A stretch of DNA of 5,770 nt from an uncultured Collinsella sp. (GCA_900547025.1 UREZ01000101.1:1-5770); one strand, 5' to 3'; shown: positions 1 to 5,589, numbered from the stretch's first letter. The notes: a model not told the origin generated them from the letters alone. Numbers and translations: made by a program.

Positions 1-913
1 TGATCTTGACGCCATAGGTGGCGGAAGCCATACCACCCTCCTGGTCACTGCTGCCGCGGCCATAGATGATGTCCTCGGTCTCGTAGCCCTTGTAGGGGTC
101 AGCTTCCCAGTTTTCGATGTTGCCGATGCCCACGGTGTCGATGTGGGAGTCGATGACGATGATCTTGCCGGCGCGGCGTGCCTCGGCGTAACCGTCCAGG
201 TGGATCTTGAACCAACTGTCTTCGAACGCGGCGTTATGCGCCATGTACGGGTACTTCTTCATAAGCTTGAGCAGCTGCTTCTGCAGTTCCTTGTTCTCGC
301 GGAACGGCTTTTTGCCGTCGATGTCGTCCCAGGTGATGTGGTGGATATTCGACAACGGCACATCCTCGCCGCGGTAGATGTCGGGCAGGCCGCAGTAGTG
401 CGCCTCGGCGTCGTGCGGGACGGCGTCGCTGGTGAGCTCCATGATTTCCCAGCCCACATTGATGATATAACCGCGCTCGGGTGCACGGCCGGTGGTCTCG
501 ATGTCGATACCGAGCACGGTGCCCTGGATGGGCTTGCGGGCGTAGGCCACGCCGAGCGCGTCGCGGTCGCCGCGGATCTCGCGCATGACCGACGCGGCGG
601 TGCGCTTTTGCATCTTGCCGATGGCGGCGCAGGTGTCGGCATCGGACAGGCCGCGCGAAAGCGTCGCGGGTGTCACGTTGCGCAGGCGTGCCTCGCCAAT
701 CTGGTCGCACAGGTCGCGGTTGCGGTCGGCCAGGTCGCGCACGGTGGCAAAGTCGAAGCCGGGGTCGCCCTCGGCGGTAAAGTACTCGGTCTCGAGCACC
801 TTAAGGGCCTCCTCGCCCTTCTGGCGCTCGGACTCCATGGCGCCGTGGTCGCCATAGATAAACATGGGAATAAACGGCTGGCGCTCGTATTCGAGTGCTT
901 GTGAAACGTTCAT
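1..913 (-). CDS. DEDD 3'-5' exonuclease fused in frame to an M20 (YgeY-type) peptidase fragment; 3' end outside window
   Basis: 304 codons are visible, from ATG at 913-911 to the window edge, with no stop. An AAGGAGCAG Shine-Dalgarno 7-8 nt upstream supports the start. Residues 1-130 are a conserved-looking N-terminal region without a motif I can name. From about 133 a DnaQ/RNase T-like exonuclease begins: Exo I is DIETTG (D137, E139) and Exo II is HNAAFEDSWF (226-235). Such enzymes remove nucleotides from 3' ends using two metal ions. The Exo III motif (HxxxxD) should follow, but after GYAEARRAGKIIVID (to D255) the protein becomes SHIDTVGIGNIENW...GRGSSDQEGG. This closely matches, from memory, the metal-binding core of E. 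coli YgeY, an M20 zinc hydrolase linked to selenium and purine metabolism: H257 and D259 of the HxD motif and bridging D290. The exonuclease lacks its third motif and the peptidase lacks its first ~70 residues. Either domain alone is a confident call. The fusion may be real or an assembly join. Confidence 0.5.
   Translation of the reverse strand, partial: MNVSQALEYERQPFIPMFIYGDHGAMESERQKGEEALKVLETEYFTAEGDPGFDFATVRDLADRNRDLCDQIGEARLRNVTPATLSRGLSDADTCAAIGKMQKRTAASVMREIRGDRDALGVAYARKPIQGTVLGIDIETTGRAPERGYIINVGWEIMELTSDAVPHDAEAHYCGLPDIYRGEDVPLSNIHHITWDDIDGKKPFRENKELQKQLLKLMKKYPYMAHNAAFEDSWFKIHLDGYAEARRAGKIIVIDSHIDTVGIGNIENWEADPYKGYETEDIIYGRGSSDQEGGMASATYGVKI
149..169 (-). other. Junction between exonuclease and M20 peptidase sequence
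   Basis: These bases encode GKIIVID (residues 249-255). The stretch fits both parents. Exonucleases of this type continue after the Exo II region with an 'AGxIxVIDT' strand, and YgeY-type peptidases have a '(K)IIVIDSHIDT' strand. Sequence before it is exonuclease-like and sequence after it is peptidase-like, with the frame kept. A short shared word at the switch point is what microhomology recombination or a short-overlap assembly join would leave. The parental assignments are from family knowledge, not alignment. Confidence 0.5.
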
Positions 914-995
914 ATAACTGCTCCTTGGATGGGCCGCGTCGTGCGGCTCAGGGTCATTAAGATGTGGCGAGATGATAGTTTACCATGGGCAACTA

Positions 996-1023
996 TTGGC
1001 ATCGCGCCTAGGACAACTACAAT
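996..1023 (+). promoter_or_regulatory. Sigma-70-type promoter for the His-rich permease
   Basis: A -35 TTGGCA (996-1001, 5 of 6 to consensus) and a -10 TACAAT (1018-1023, 5 of 6) are separated by 16 nt. This predicts a leader of about 55 nt before the ATG at 1086. The -10 hexamer lies inside both the 16-bp direct repeat and the inverted repeat listed separately, so a bound regulator would block or reposition RNA polymerase. Prediction from consensus only. Confidence 0.5.
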
Positions 1024-1053
1024 ACCCTAGTTGACCGCTAGGACTTTTACAAT
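1008..1053 (+). repeat. Pair of 16-bp direct repeats CTAGGAC-N3-TACAAT, 30 bp apart
   Basis: Copy 1 is CTAGGACAACTACAAT (1008-1023) and copy 2 is CTAGGACTTTTACAAT (1038-1053). Thirteen of 16 bases match, differing only in the central three. The start-to-start distance is 30 bp, close to three helical turns, so both copies would face the same side of the DNA. The first copy contains the predicted -10 hexamer and the second covers the likely transcription start. CTAGGAC also occurs at 2213-2219. This resembles a paired operator, but the regulator is unknown. Confidence 0.5.
1011..1036. promoter_or_regulatory. Inverted repeat over the permease -10 region (operator candidate)
   Basis: GGACAACTA (1011-1019) and TAGTTGACC (1028-1036) are inverted with 8 of 9 bases complementary and an 8-nt centre. 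A related pair, ATAGTT (975-980) and AACTAT (991-996), lies just upstream, so CAACTA-type half-sites occur three times across the region. Position over the promoter suggests a repressor site. I cannot match it to a named regulator. Confidence 0.5.
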
Positions 1054-1085
1054 GCTGCCGAAAGACACGAAAGGTTCCATCCGTC

Positions 1086-2186
1086 ATGGATTTGCTGATT
1101 GATATTCTGCTCGACGCCGGCAAGGACACGCTCTCGCTGGTGCCGTTCTTGTTGGTGACATATCTGGTTCTCGAGACGCTCGAGCATGTGGCGGGCGATC
1201 GCGTTAACGGCGCCATCAAGCGCGCCGGCGCCGCTGGTCCCGTGGTTGGCTCGTTGCTGGGCATGGTGCCGCAGTGCGGCTTTTCGGCAATGGCGGCCAC
1301 GCTGTACGCCGGTCGTGTCGTGACCTTGGGTACGTTGGTGGCGGTGTTCCTTTCGACCTCCGATGAAATGCTGCCGCTGTTGCTCGCCGAGCAGGTGCCC
1401 GTGCAGACCATGGCGATGCTTTTGGCTTCGAAGGCACTGATCGCGCTGGTCACGGGCTTTATCGTGGACACGGCTATCCGCGGCCTTCGTCGTAATGCCC
1501 GCGCGCATGCGGCGATTCGCCGTACCGTGCTGGGGACCGCTGCCAATCCGGCTCATGTGAACTGCGCGCACGACGACCATACCGGGGGCGACATCATTGA
1601 TGAAGTGGCCGAGGCGGGCGTGAGCGCCGACCACATCCACGAGTTATGCGAGCGCGACCATTGCGGTTGCGATGATGATGAAGATGAACACGAGCGCGAC
1701 CACGGACACAGCCATGACCACGGTCACACGGGCGAGCATGAGCACCACCACGGCCATGGGCACGACCACGGTCACTCCCACGAAGGTGCGCCCGTCCTGT
1801 CGATCATCCGCAGCGCGATCTCGCACACCGTGCAGGTCTCGGTATTCATTTTCCTGGTGACGCTGGTCCTGGTCGCCGTGCTCGAGACGTTCGGCGAGTC
1901 CGCGATCGAGCAGTTCCTGCGCGGCAACGAGACACTCGCTGTCCTGGGTTCGGCGCTTGTCGGGCTGATTCCCAATTGCTCGGCCAGCGTGGTCATTACG
2001 CAACTATATCTGGAAGGTGCGCTGCAATTGGCGCCGATGCTCGCTGGCACGCTTATCTCCGCTGGCGTGGGCTACCTGGTGCTGTTCCGCACCAACCGCA
2101 GCGCCCGCGAAAACGCTGTGTTTCTGATCATGATGTATGTCATCGGCGCGGGCTGGGGCCTTATCCTTTCCGCCTTTGGGTTCTAA
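1086..2186 (+). CDS. ArsP_2-like heavy-metal/manganese exporter permease with His-rich loop
   Basis: This 366-residue integral membrane protein resembles the 'putative 10-TM heavy-metal exporter' family (PF11449, often annotated as arsenic efflux or putative manganese transporter). It has two related halves. PFLLVTYLVLETLEH (20-34) is echoed by FLVTLVLVAVLETF, and GSLLGMVPQCGFSA (55-68, C64) by GSALVGLIPNCSAS (C298), each with a P-x-C motif followed by a TLY/QLY helix. The halves are joined by a hydrophilic loop, about 155-235. Its segment 202-232 has 15 His in 31 residues (HGHSHDHGH-type runs), with Cys at 160, 188, 193 and 195, an obvious metal-binding segment as in zinc and nickel transporters. 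The likely role is export of a divalent metal or oxyanion across the cytoplasmic membrane; the substrate is not readable from sequence. The start has a weak GAAAGG Shine-Dalgarno 11 nt upstream. The gene is monocistronic, divergent from the exonuclease gene and convergent with the next pair. Confidence 0.5.
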   Translation: MDLLIDILLDAGKDTLSLVPFLLVTYLVLETLEHVAGDRVNGAIKRAGAAGPVVGSLLGMVPQCGFSAMAATLYAGRVVTLGTLVAVFLSTSDEMLPLLLAEQVPVQTMAMLLASKALIALVTGFIVDTAIRGLRRNARAHAAIRRTVLGTAANPAHVNCAHDDHTGGDIIDEVAEAGVSADHIHELCERDHCGCDDDEDEHERDHGHSHDHGHTGEHEHHHGHGHDHGHSHEGAPVLSIIRSAISHTVQVSVFIFLVTLVLVAVLETFGESAIEQFLRGNETLAVLGSALVGLIPNCSASVVITQLYLEGALQLAPMLAGTLISAGVGYLVLFRTNRSARENAVFLIMMYVIGAGWGLILSAFGF

Positions 2187-2197
2187 GTGGATGTTTG

Positions 2198-2224
2198 GGG
2201 CATGCCGTAAAACTAGGACATGCC
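2198..2224 (+). repeat. Degenerate 18-bp tandem repeat with GGxCATGCC core
   Basis: GGGCATGCC (2198-2206) and GGACATGCC (2216-2224) start 18 bp apart and are each followed by an A/T-rich tail (GTAAAA and ATAAAT). GGCATGCC is itself a perfect palindrome. The same core appears inverted as GGCATGTCC (2294-2302) in the loop of the nearby terminator hairpin. It lies in the gap between two converging genes, where no protein is encoded. It is probably part of a dispersed intergenic repeat family. Confidence 0.5.
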
Positions 2225-2279
2225 ATAAATTCCACCGCCATGACCTGGGCGTTGGATGCGCGTCAATCGGCAAAACAAA

Positions 2280-2316
2280 AAGGTAGATTTTTAGGCATGT
2301 CCCAAAAATCTACCTT
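2280..2316 (-). terminator. Rho-independent terminator of the HdeD-yaiI pair
   Basis: Perfect 13-bp arms AAGGTAGATTTTT (2280-2292) and AAAAATCTACCTT (2304-2316) enclose an 11-nt loop. Read on the minus strand, the hairpin begins 2 nt after the yaiI stop codon and is followed by a T-rich run, TTTGTTTTG, as expected for intrinsic termination in that direction. On the plus strand no T-tract follows, so it does not obviously terminate the converging permease transcript. The stem is unusually A/T-rich for this genome, and the loop carries the GGCATGTCC repeat core. Confidence 0.5.
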
Positions 2317-2318
2317 GG

Positions 2319-2801
2319 TTAGCGCAACAGCTCGGTGAGGTTGCGTTTAAAGCGGGCGCGATCTTCGCTGGTAAATGCCGCCGGTCCGCGAGTGCGTCCG
2401 CCGGCGCGGCGCACCTTCTTTTCCTCGTGGCGAATAAACAGCTGCATGTTGATGGTCGCTTTGTCGTAGACGCGCCCGCGCACGCCGATAGCGGCGGCAT
2501 CGCGCCCGAGCACCATGCTCGCCAAGCCAATGTCCTGCGTCACGACTACGTCGCCCGCCTGCAGGCGTTCGACAATGGCAAAGTCGGCGCTGTCGGCGCC
2601 CACGCTCACATCGAGCGTCGTCACCCAAAATCCGCGTCGCGCATGCTCGACGTCGCGCGGATCGTCGCGGCGAATGTGGCGTTCCAGGTTCTGTGTGCTG
2701 TTGCCGGCGATAACGACGGCGACGCCCGCCCGCCGCGCGCAGTCAATCGACTCGCGCGTGACCGGGCAGGCGTCTGCATCAATAAAGAGCGTTCGCGGCA
2801 T
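2319..2801 (-). CDS. yaiI: YaiI/YqxD family protein (DUF188, PIN-like fold)
   Basis: This 160-residue protein has the usual length and full motif set of the YaiI/YqxD (UPF0178, PF02639) family. The N-terminal strand is IDADACPV (residues 7-14), followed by a GADSADFAIV segment, VVTQDIGLA, and the C-terminal GPAAFTSEDRARF stretch. The conserved acidic residues (D7, D9, those of SADFA and TQD) are arranged as in PIN-like metal-dependent nucleases, so an RNase or DNase activity is often suggested; the biochemical role of the family is not established. It is expected to be cytosolic. The ATG directly abuts the TAG of the upstream membrane-protein gene, with only a weak Shine-Dalgarno, so its translation is probably coupled to that gene. 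The family call is certain; the function is not. Confidence 0.5.
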   Translation of the reverse strand: MPRTLFIDADACPVTRESIDCARRAGVAVVIAGNSTQNLERHIRRDDPRDVEHARRGFWVTTLDVSVGADSADFAIVERLQAGDVVVTQDIGLASMVLGRDAAAIGVRGRVYDKATINMQLFIRHEEKKVRRAGGRTRGPAAFTSEDRARFKRNLTELLR

Positions 2802-3404
2802 CTAGTGCACCAGTTTGCCAAATTGAATAGCGCGAACAATCAGCGTTACGCCAAACACCAGCAGCGCGGCGCCGCTAAAGATGACGAGCATCTTGGCCGA
2901 CCACAGCGGATAGATAAACACGAATATGCCGGCGATGATGGAAAGTGCGCCGCTCAGGATGGCGAGGGCGCGGTTGGACGAAAGCTCGGACTCCAGAATG
3001 GACATGACACCTTCGACAATCCAGCCAAAGCCGGCCACGATAACCACCATCGTGGTGAGCGTCGCGGTCGAGAAGGCCTGGTTGCGCAGGATTATGACGC
3101 CGCCCAAGATAATGAGTAGGTTGGAGATGATGCTCGTCACGCGCCAGCCGGTGGGCAGCAGCGGCTCAAAAATGGCAGTGAACAGTCTGATGGCAGCAGT
3201 GATTACAAAGTAAAAACCCAGGACGGTCGTCAAAAAGACGAGGGACTTGGCGGGTGCAAAAAGCAGCGCGATACCAGCAATGAGTGCTAAGACGCCCGTG
3301 ATGGCGTAGATCCAGCGTACGGCCTTGACGGCTTTGCCCGCCATGCTTTTCTCGTCAAATCCAAACTGGCTCGATTTTTGGTCATCGTTCTTAAAGATGC
3401 CCAT
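2802..3404 (-). CDS. HdeD/DUF308 family six-helix membrane protein
   Basis: This 200-residue protein has a short charged cytoplasmic N-terminus (about 1-27) followed by six hydrophobic segments. They lie roughly at 31-52, 55-77, 88-107, 113-135, 143-163 and 168-190, separated by short loops. This is the pattern of the HdeD/DUF308 family (PF03729), made of repeated paired helices with small-residue-rich motifs such as GVLALIAGIALLF and LSGALSIIAGIFVF. HdeD was named for its place in the E. coli acid-resistance region; the molecular activity is unknown, and no catalytic or ligand-binding residues are evident here. The start is supported by a strong AAAGGAG (3416-3410) 5 nt before the ATG. It is first in a two-gene unit with yaiI. 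The long divergent gap upstream must hold its promoter, which I could not place. Confidence 0.5.
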   Translation of the reverse strand: MGIFKNDDQKSSQFGFDEKSMAGKAVKAVRWIYAITGVLALIAGIALLFAPAKSLVFLTTVLGFYFVITAAIRLFTAIFEPLLPTGWRVTSIISNLLIILGGVIILRNQAFSTATLTTMVVIVAGFGWIVEGVMSILESELSSNRALAILSGALSIIAGIFVFIYPLWSAKMLVIFSGAALLVFGVTLIVRAIQFGKLVH

Positions 3405-3639
3405 AATGTCTCCTTTCCGTGCGGCGTAAGCCTTGATCGTTACAACCAGTATCCCCTAAGGGCGCTGACGTATGGGTCGGGGAGGGCGAAACGTAACCCA
3501 AAGGCCCTGAATTGTTTCCGTTGTTCCCCACGTCGCGATTTTCTATTCAACAGGTGTAGAACATTGCAGCCCTGTTCGTTATTGCCTACGTTTTAGGATA
3601 GATTTTCCTAAGGACAATTGGTTTGTATTGGGGGTCCCT
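3405..3639. other. Divergent intergenic region between the HdeD-like and nitroreductase genes
   Basis: About 235 bp between two gene starts, with lower G+C in its right half. I found no credible ORF, RNA gene or confident -35/-10 pair on either strand. The best plus-strand pairs, such as TTGTTC (3521-3526) with TATTCA (3544-3549) at 17 nt, match consensus in only half their positions. The one clear element is the 19-bp palindrome at 3593-3611. Confidence 0.5.
3593..3611. promoter_or_regulatory. DtxR/IdeR-box-like 19-bp palindrome
   Basis: TTAGGATAGATTTTCCTAA has 6-bp inverted arms (TTAGGA and TCCTAA) around 7 bp. It matches 14 of 19 positions of the actinobacterial iron-regulator consensus TTAGGTTAGSCTAACCTAA, including both outer 5-bp ends. 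It sits 28 bp before the nitroreductase ATG, where a bound dimer could block transcription or early elongation. This suggests metal-responsive repression of that gene. The match is by eye and the mismatches in the inner right half are a weakness. Confidence 0.5.
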
Positions 3640-4311
3640 ATGAACGAAACAGTTCCCGCGGCGCCGGTAAGCGCTGAGTCGATGGCGAAGCAAGGTTGCG
3701 AAAAGCTCGGCCTGGACACGTTTGACGCGCTGGTCCGCCGCGCCCGCACGTGCCGCCGATTTGACGAGTCCATGCGCGTGCCGCGCGAGTTTTTGCTTGA
3801 GCTGGCGGAGCTGGCGCACCTGACCCCGTGTGGTGCCAATGCTCAGCGTCTTCGTTTTCATGTGGTGAGCGGTGCCGAGGATTGCGCGCGCGCATTTGAT
3901 GAGCTTGCATGGGCCGGCGCGCTTAAGGATTGGCCTGGTCCTGCCGAGGGCGAGCGCCCGACCGGCTACATCGCGATTCTGGCCGAGCGCGCCGTTCCGG
4001 GCAAGCCCGCCGCTCCCATTACCGAGGTCGACACGGGTATTGCCGCGCAGACGATGATGCTCGCCGCCCGCAGCGCCACGCCCGAGGTGGCTGCCTGCAT
4101 GTTCAAGGCCTTTACGCCCCACGCGATCGATGCCATGGGGCTCGATAACGACAAGTACGAGCTCAAGCTGATCATGGCGTTTGGCGTTCCGGCCGAGACA
4201 CAGGTGATCGATGCGATCGATTCCAACCCCGACGGCTCCATCAATTATTGGCGCGACGAGGCACAGGTGCACCACGTACCCAAGCGTTCGCTCGCCGACG
4301 TACTGCTGTAG
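3640..4311 (+). CDS. Nitroreductase-family FMN-dependent oxidoreductase
   Basis: This is a 223-residue protein of the nitroreductase family (PF00881), FMN flavoproteins that use NAD(P)H to reduce nitro groups, quinones or other acceptors. Visible signatures are the N-terminal FMN-phosphate region RRARTCRRFDES, the TPCGANAQRLRF segment (family 'PSxxNxQpw' position), and the long helix TEVDTGIAAQTMMLAARS. The central lid region is short, as in compact Firmicutes and Actinobacteria members. No signal peptide is seen, so it is cytosolic. ATG at 3640 is chosen; a GGGGG (3630-3634) lies 5 nt upstream. An in-frame TTG at 3628 with AAGGA (3610-3614) 13 nt upstream would add four residues and cannot be excluded. 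The metal-box-like palindrome just upstream hints at regulation by metal or redox state. It may be cotranscribed with the phosphatases 82 bp downstream. The substrate is unknown. Confidence 0.5.
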   Translation: MNETVPAAPVSAESMAKQGCEKLGLDTFDALVRRARTCRRFDESMRVPREFLLELAELAHLTPCGANAQRLRFHVVSGAEDCARAFDELAWAGALKDWPGPAEGERPTGYIAILAERAVPGKPAAPITEVDTGIAAQTMMLAARSATPEVAACMFKAFTPHAIDAMGLDNDKYELKLIMAFGVPAETQVIDAIDSNPDGSINYWRDEAQVHHVPKRSLADVLL

Positions 4312-4343
4312 TTGAGCGTCACCGCGGTGTGATCCGGCGGTAA

Positions 4344-4378
4344 ACCACCACAAAGGTACCTGTCCCCTTTGCGGTGGT
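4344..4378 (+). repeat. REP-like hairpin with ACCTGTCCCC motif
   Basis: ACCACCACAAAGG (4344-4356) and CCTTTGCGGTGGT (4366-4378) form a 13-position stem with one A/C mismatch and a 9-nt loop, TACCTGTCC. The AAAGGTACCTGTCCCC word resembles a short palindromic intergenic motif seen repeatedly in several bacterial genomes (from memory). No T-tract follows on the plus strand, so it is not a standard terminator. It ends only 5 nt before the Shine-Dalgarno region of the next gene, so if transcribed it could affect mRNA stability or initiation. A perfect palindrome, CACCGCGGTG (4320-4329), lies just upstream. Confidence 0.5.
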
Positions 4379-4393
4379 GCGAGAGGAGGGCGT

Positions 4394-4936
4394 GTGGCAG
4401 ATTTGTATTTGGTGCGGCATGGGCAGACTGAGCTCAACGTGCAGAACATTTTGCAGGGTGGGCACGATTCGCCGCTTACGGCGCGCGGGCGCGAGCAGGC
4501 GCTGGCGACGCGTGCGGCGTTTGAGGCGCGTGGCGTGACCTTTGACCGTGTGTATTCCTCCCCGTTGGGCCGGGCGCTGCGTACGGCTGAGCTAATTGCT
4601 GGCGAGGGCCGCTCGATAGAGCTGGTCGATGACCTACGCGAGTGGCATTTGGGCTCGCTGGAGGGCACATCAAATCGCGATATGCCGCCGCAGCCCTGGG
4701 GTGATTATCCGGTGGCCTTTGGTGGCGAGTCTGAAGTGCAGCTCCAGTCGCGTATGGTCGCGGTGCTGTCGCGCATCATGGCCAGGCCGCAGCACGACTG
4801 CGTGCTGGCGGTTTCTCACGGCTCAGCCTGCCAGGAGTTTCTTGAGTATGTGACTGGCAGGGGAGAGCTACCCGACAACGGAGCCGTGCTTCATTTTGGC
4901 TATTGCGACGGGGCGTTTTCGCTCTTGGGTTGGTAA
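4394..4936 (+). CDS. Histidine phosphatase / phosphoglycerate-mutase-like protein (first paralogue)
   Basis: This 180-residue protein belongs to the branch-2-like part of the histidine phosphatase superfamily (PF00300). It contains the catalytic LVRHGQT motif (R8, H9), the phosphate-pocket Arg in SSPLGRALRTAE (R60 or R63), the acid donor E83 in LREW, and the second histidine in VSHG (H142). Such enzymes form a phospho-histidine at the first His and hydrolyse phosphate esters. The short length and LREW-GxLEG pattern favour a small-molecule phosphatase over glycolytic mutase, but the substrate cannot be read. The start is GTG at 4394, with a strong GAGGAGG Shine-Dalgarno ending 4 nt before; the next residues ADLYLVRHG fit the family N-terminus. 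It is followed after 17 nt by a paralogue on the same strand, so the two are almost surely one transcript. Confidence 0.5.
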   Translation: MADLYLVRHGQTELNVQNILQGGHDSPLTARGREQALATRAAFEARGVTFDRVYSSPLGRALRTAELIAGEGRSIELVDDLREWHLGSLEGTSNRDMPPQPWGDYPVAFGGESEVQLQSRMVAVLSRIMARPQHDCVLAVSHGSACQEFLEYVTGRGELPDNGAVLHFGYCDGAFSLLGW

Positions 4937-4953
4937 CGAACGAAAGGACCCCT

Positions 4954-5589
4954 ATGAATAAAGATCTGTATCTGGTCCGTCATGGACAGACGATATTCAA
5001 CCTTAAGCGTATCATTCAGGGGTGGAGTGATTCGCCGCTTACGCAGTTGGGTTGCGACCAGGCGGCGCGCGCCGGCATGTTTTTACGTGCGCGCGGCATT
5101 GGGCCCGATCATGCCTACACCTCCACGCTTCATCGCACCGAGCAGACTATCGCCAACTTGTGGCCGGGCTTGGCGTGCGAGCGCCTGGACGGTCTGCGCG
5201 AGTGGTTCTTTGGCGACTTTGAGGCCGAGCGCGTGATGCTTATGCCCGAGCGCCCGTGGCGAGATTTCTATCGTCAGTTTGGCGGCGAGGGCCAGATGCA
5301 GGTGCGTGAGCGCATGGTGGCGACGATAACCGATCTTATGCGACGTCCGGACCACGAGTGCGTGCTCGCGGTGAGCCACGGCTCGGCTATCAAGGAGTTT
5401 TTGGACCACGTGCGGGGCGCGGCGGCCGACGAGCGCGAACGCGTGCCGGGCAACTGCTCAGTGCTGCATTTTGCGTTTGACGATGCGGCCGATACGTTTG
5501 AACTGGTCGAAGTCTTTACGCAGGAAGACTACGCGCGCGAGCTGGGGCTTGAACCGCTCGTGGCTACTGCGGGTCCGCAGCGCGGATAA
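4954..5589 (+). CDS. Histidine phosphatase / phosphoglycerate-mutase-like protein (second paralogue)
   Basis: This 211-residue protein is a paralogue of the preceding gene. The shared blocks are LYLVRHGQT (R9, H10), DSPLT, RTEQT (R61), GLREW (E83), the FGGE segment, and CVLAVSHGSA with H142 at the same residue number. All catalytic residues of the superfamily are present, so it should be an active phospho-histidine phosphatase. It differs by a C-terminal extension of about 30 residues (FTQEDYARELGLEPL and onward) and by FFGDFEAE in place of HLGSLEGT after the acid residue, suggesting a different substrate. The start is ATG at 4954 with AAAGGA (4943-4948) 5 nt upstream. An upstream in-frame start near 4903 would overlap the previous gene and lacks family support. 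The pair probably arose by tandem duplication followed by divergence. Confidence 0.5.
   Translation: MNKDLYLVRHGQTIFNLKRIIQGWSDSPLTQLGCDQAARAGMFLRARGIGPDHAYTSTLHRTEQTIANLWPGLACERLDGLREWFFGDFEAERVMLMPERPWRDFYRQFGGEGQMQVRERMVATITDLMRRPDHECVLAVSHGSAIKEFLDHVRGAAADERERVPGNCSVLHFAFDDAADTFELVEVFTQEDYARELGLEPLVATAGPQRG

Noticed and set aside
143..904. Long plus-strand open frame (253 codons) over the exonuclease
   Set aside because: It is antisense to a frame with clear exonuclease and peptidase motifs. Its product is a Val/Ala/Leu/Gly-rich shadow with no recognisable domain and no ribosome binding site.
1031..1053. Second promoter TTGACC with TACAAT
   Set aside because: The hexamers are only 11 nt apart, too close for a sigma-70 promoter. 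The TACAAT is better explained as part of the direct repeat.
1024..1085. Manganese (yybP-ykoY) riboswitch before the metal exporter
   Set aside because: The predicted leader is only about 60 nt and shows no conserved riboswitch helices, too short for that class.
1686..1785. Short repeated CAC/GGC units as a tandem DNA repeat
   Set aside because: The repetition comes from codons for the His/Gly/Asp-rich loop, without a constant DNA unit. No CRISPR-like spacing is present.
2427..3119. Plus-strand open frame of 230 codons
   Set aside because: It runs antisense across yaiI and the DUF308 gene, both with firm family matches. The composition is typical of an antisense GC-rich frame.
4344..4378. 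Intrinsic terminator after the nitroreductase gene
   Set aside because: No T-tract follows the hairpin on the plus strand and a strong ribosome binding site comes almost at once.
3586..4668. Minus-strand open frame of 360 codons
   Set aside because: It overlaps the nitroreductase and first phosphatase genes in antisense. No domain is visible and the composition is Arg/Ser/Ala/Gly-rich.
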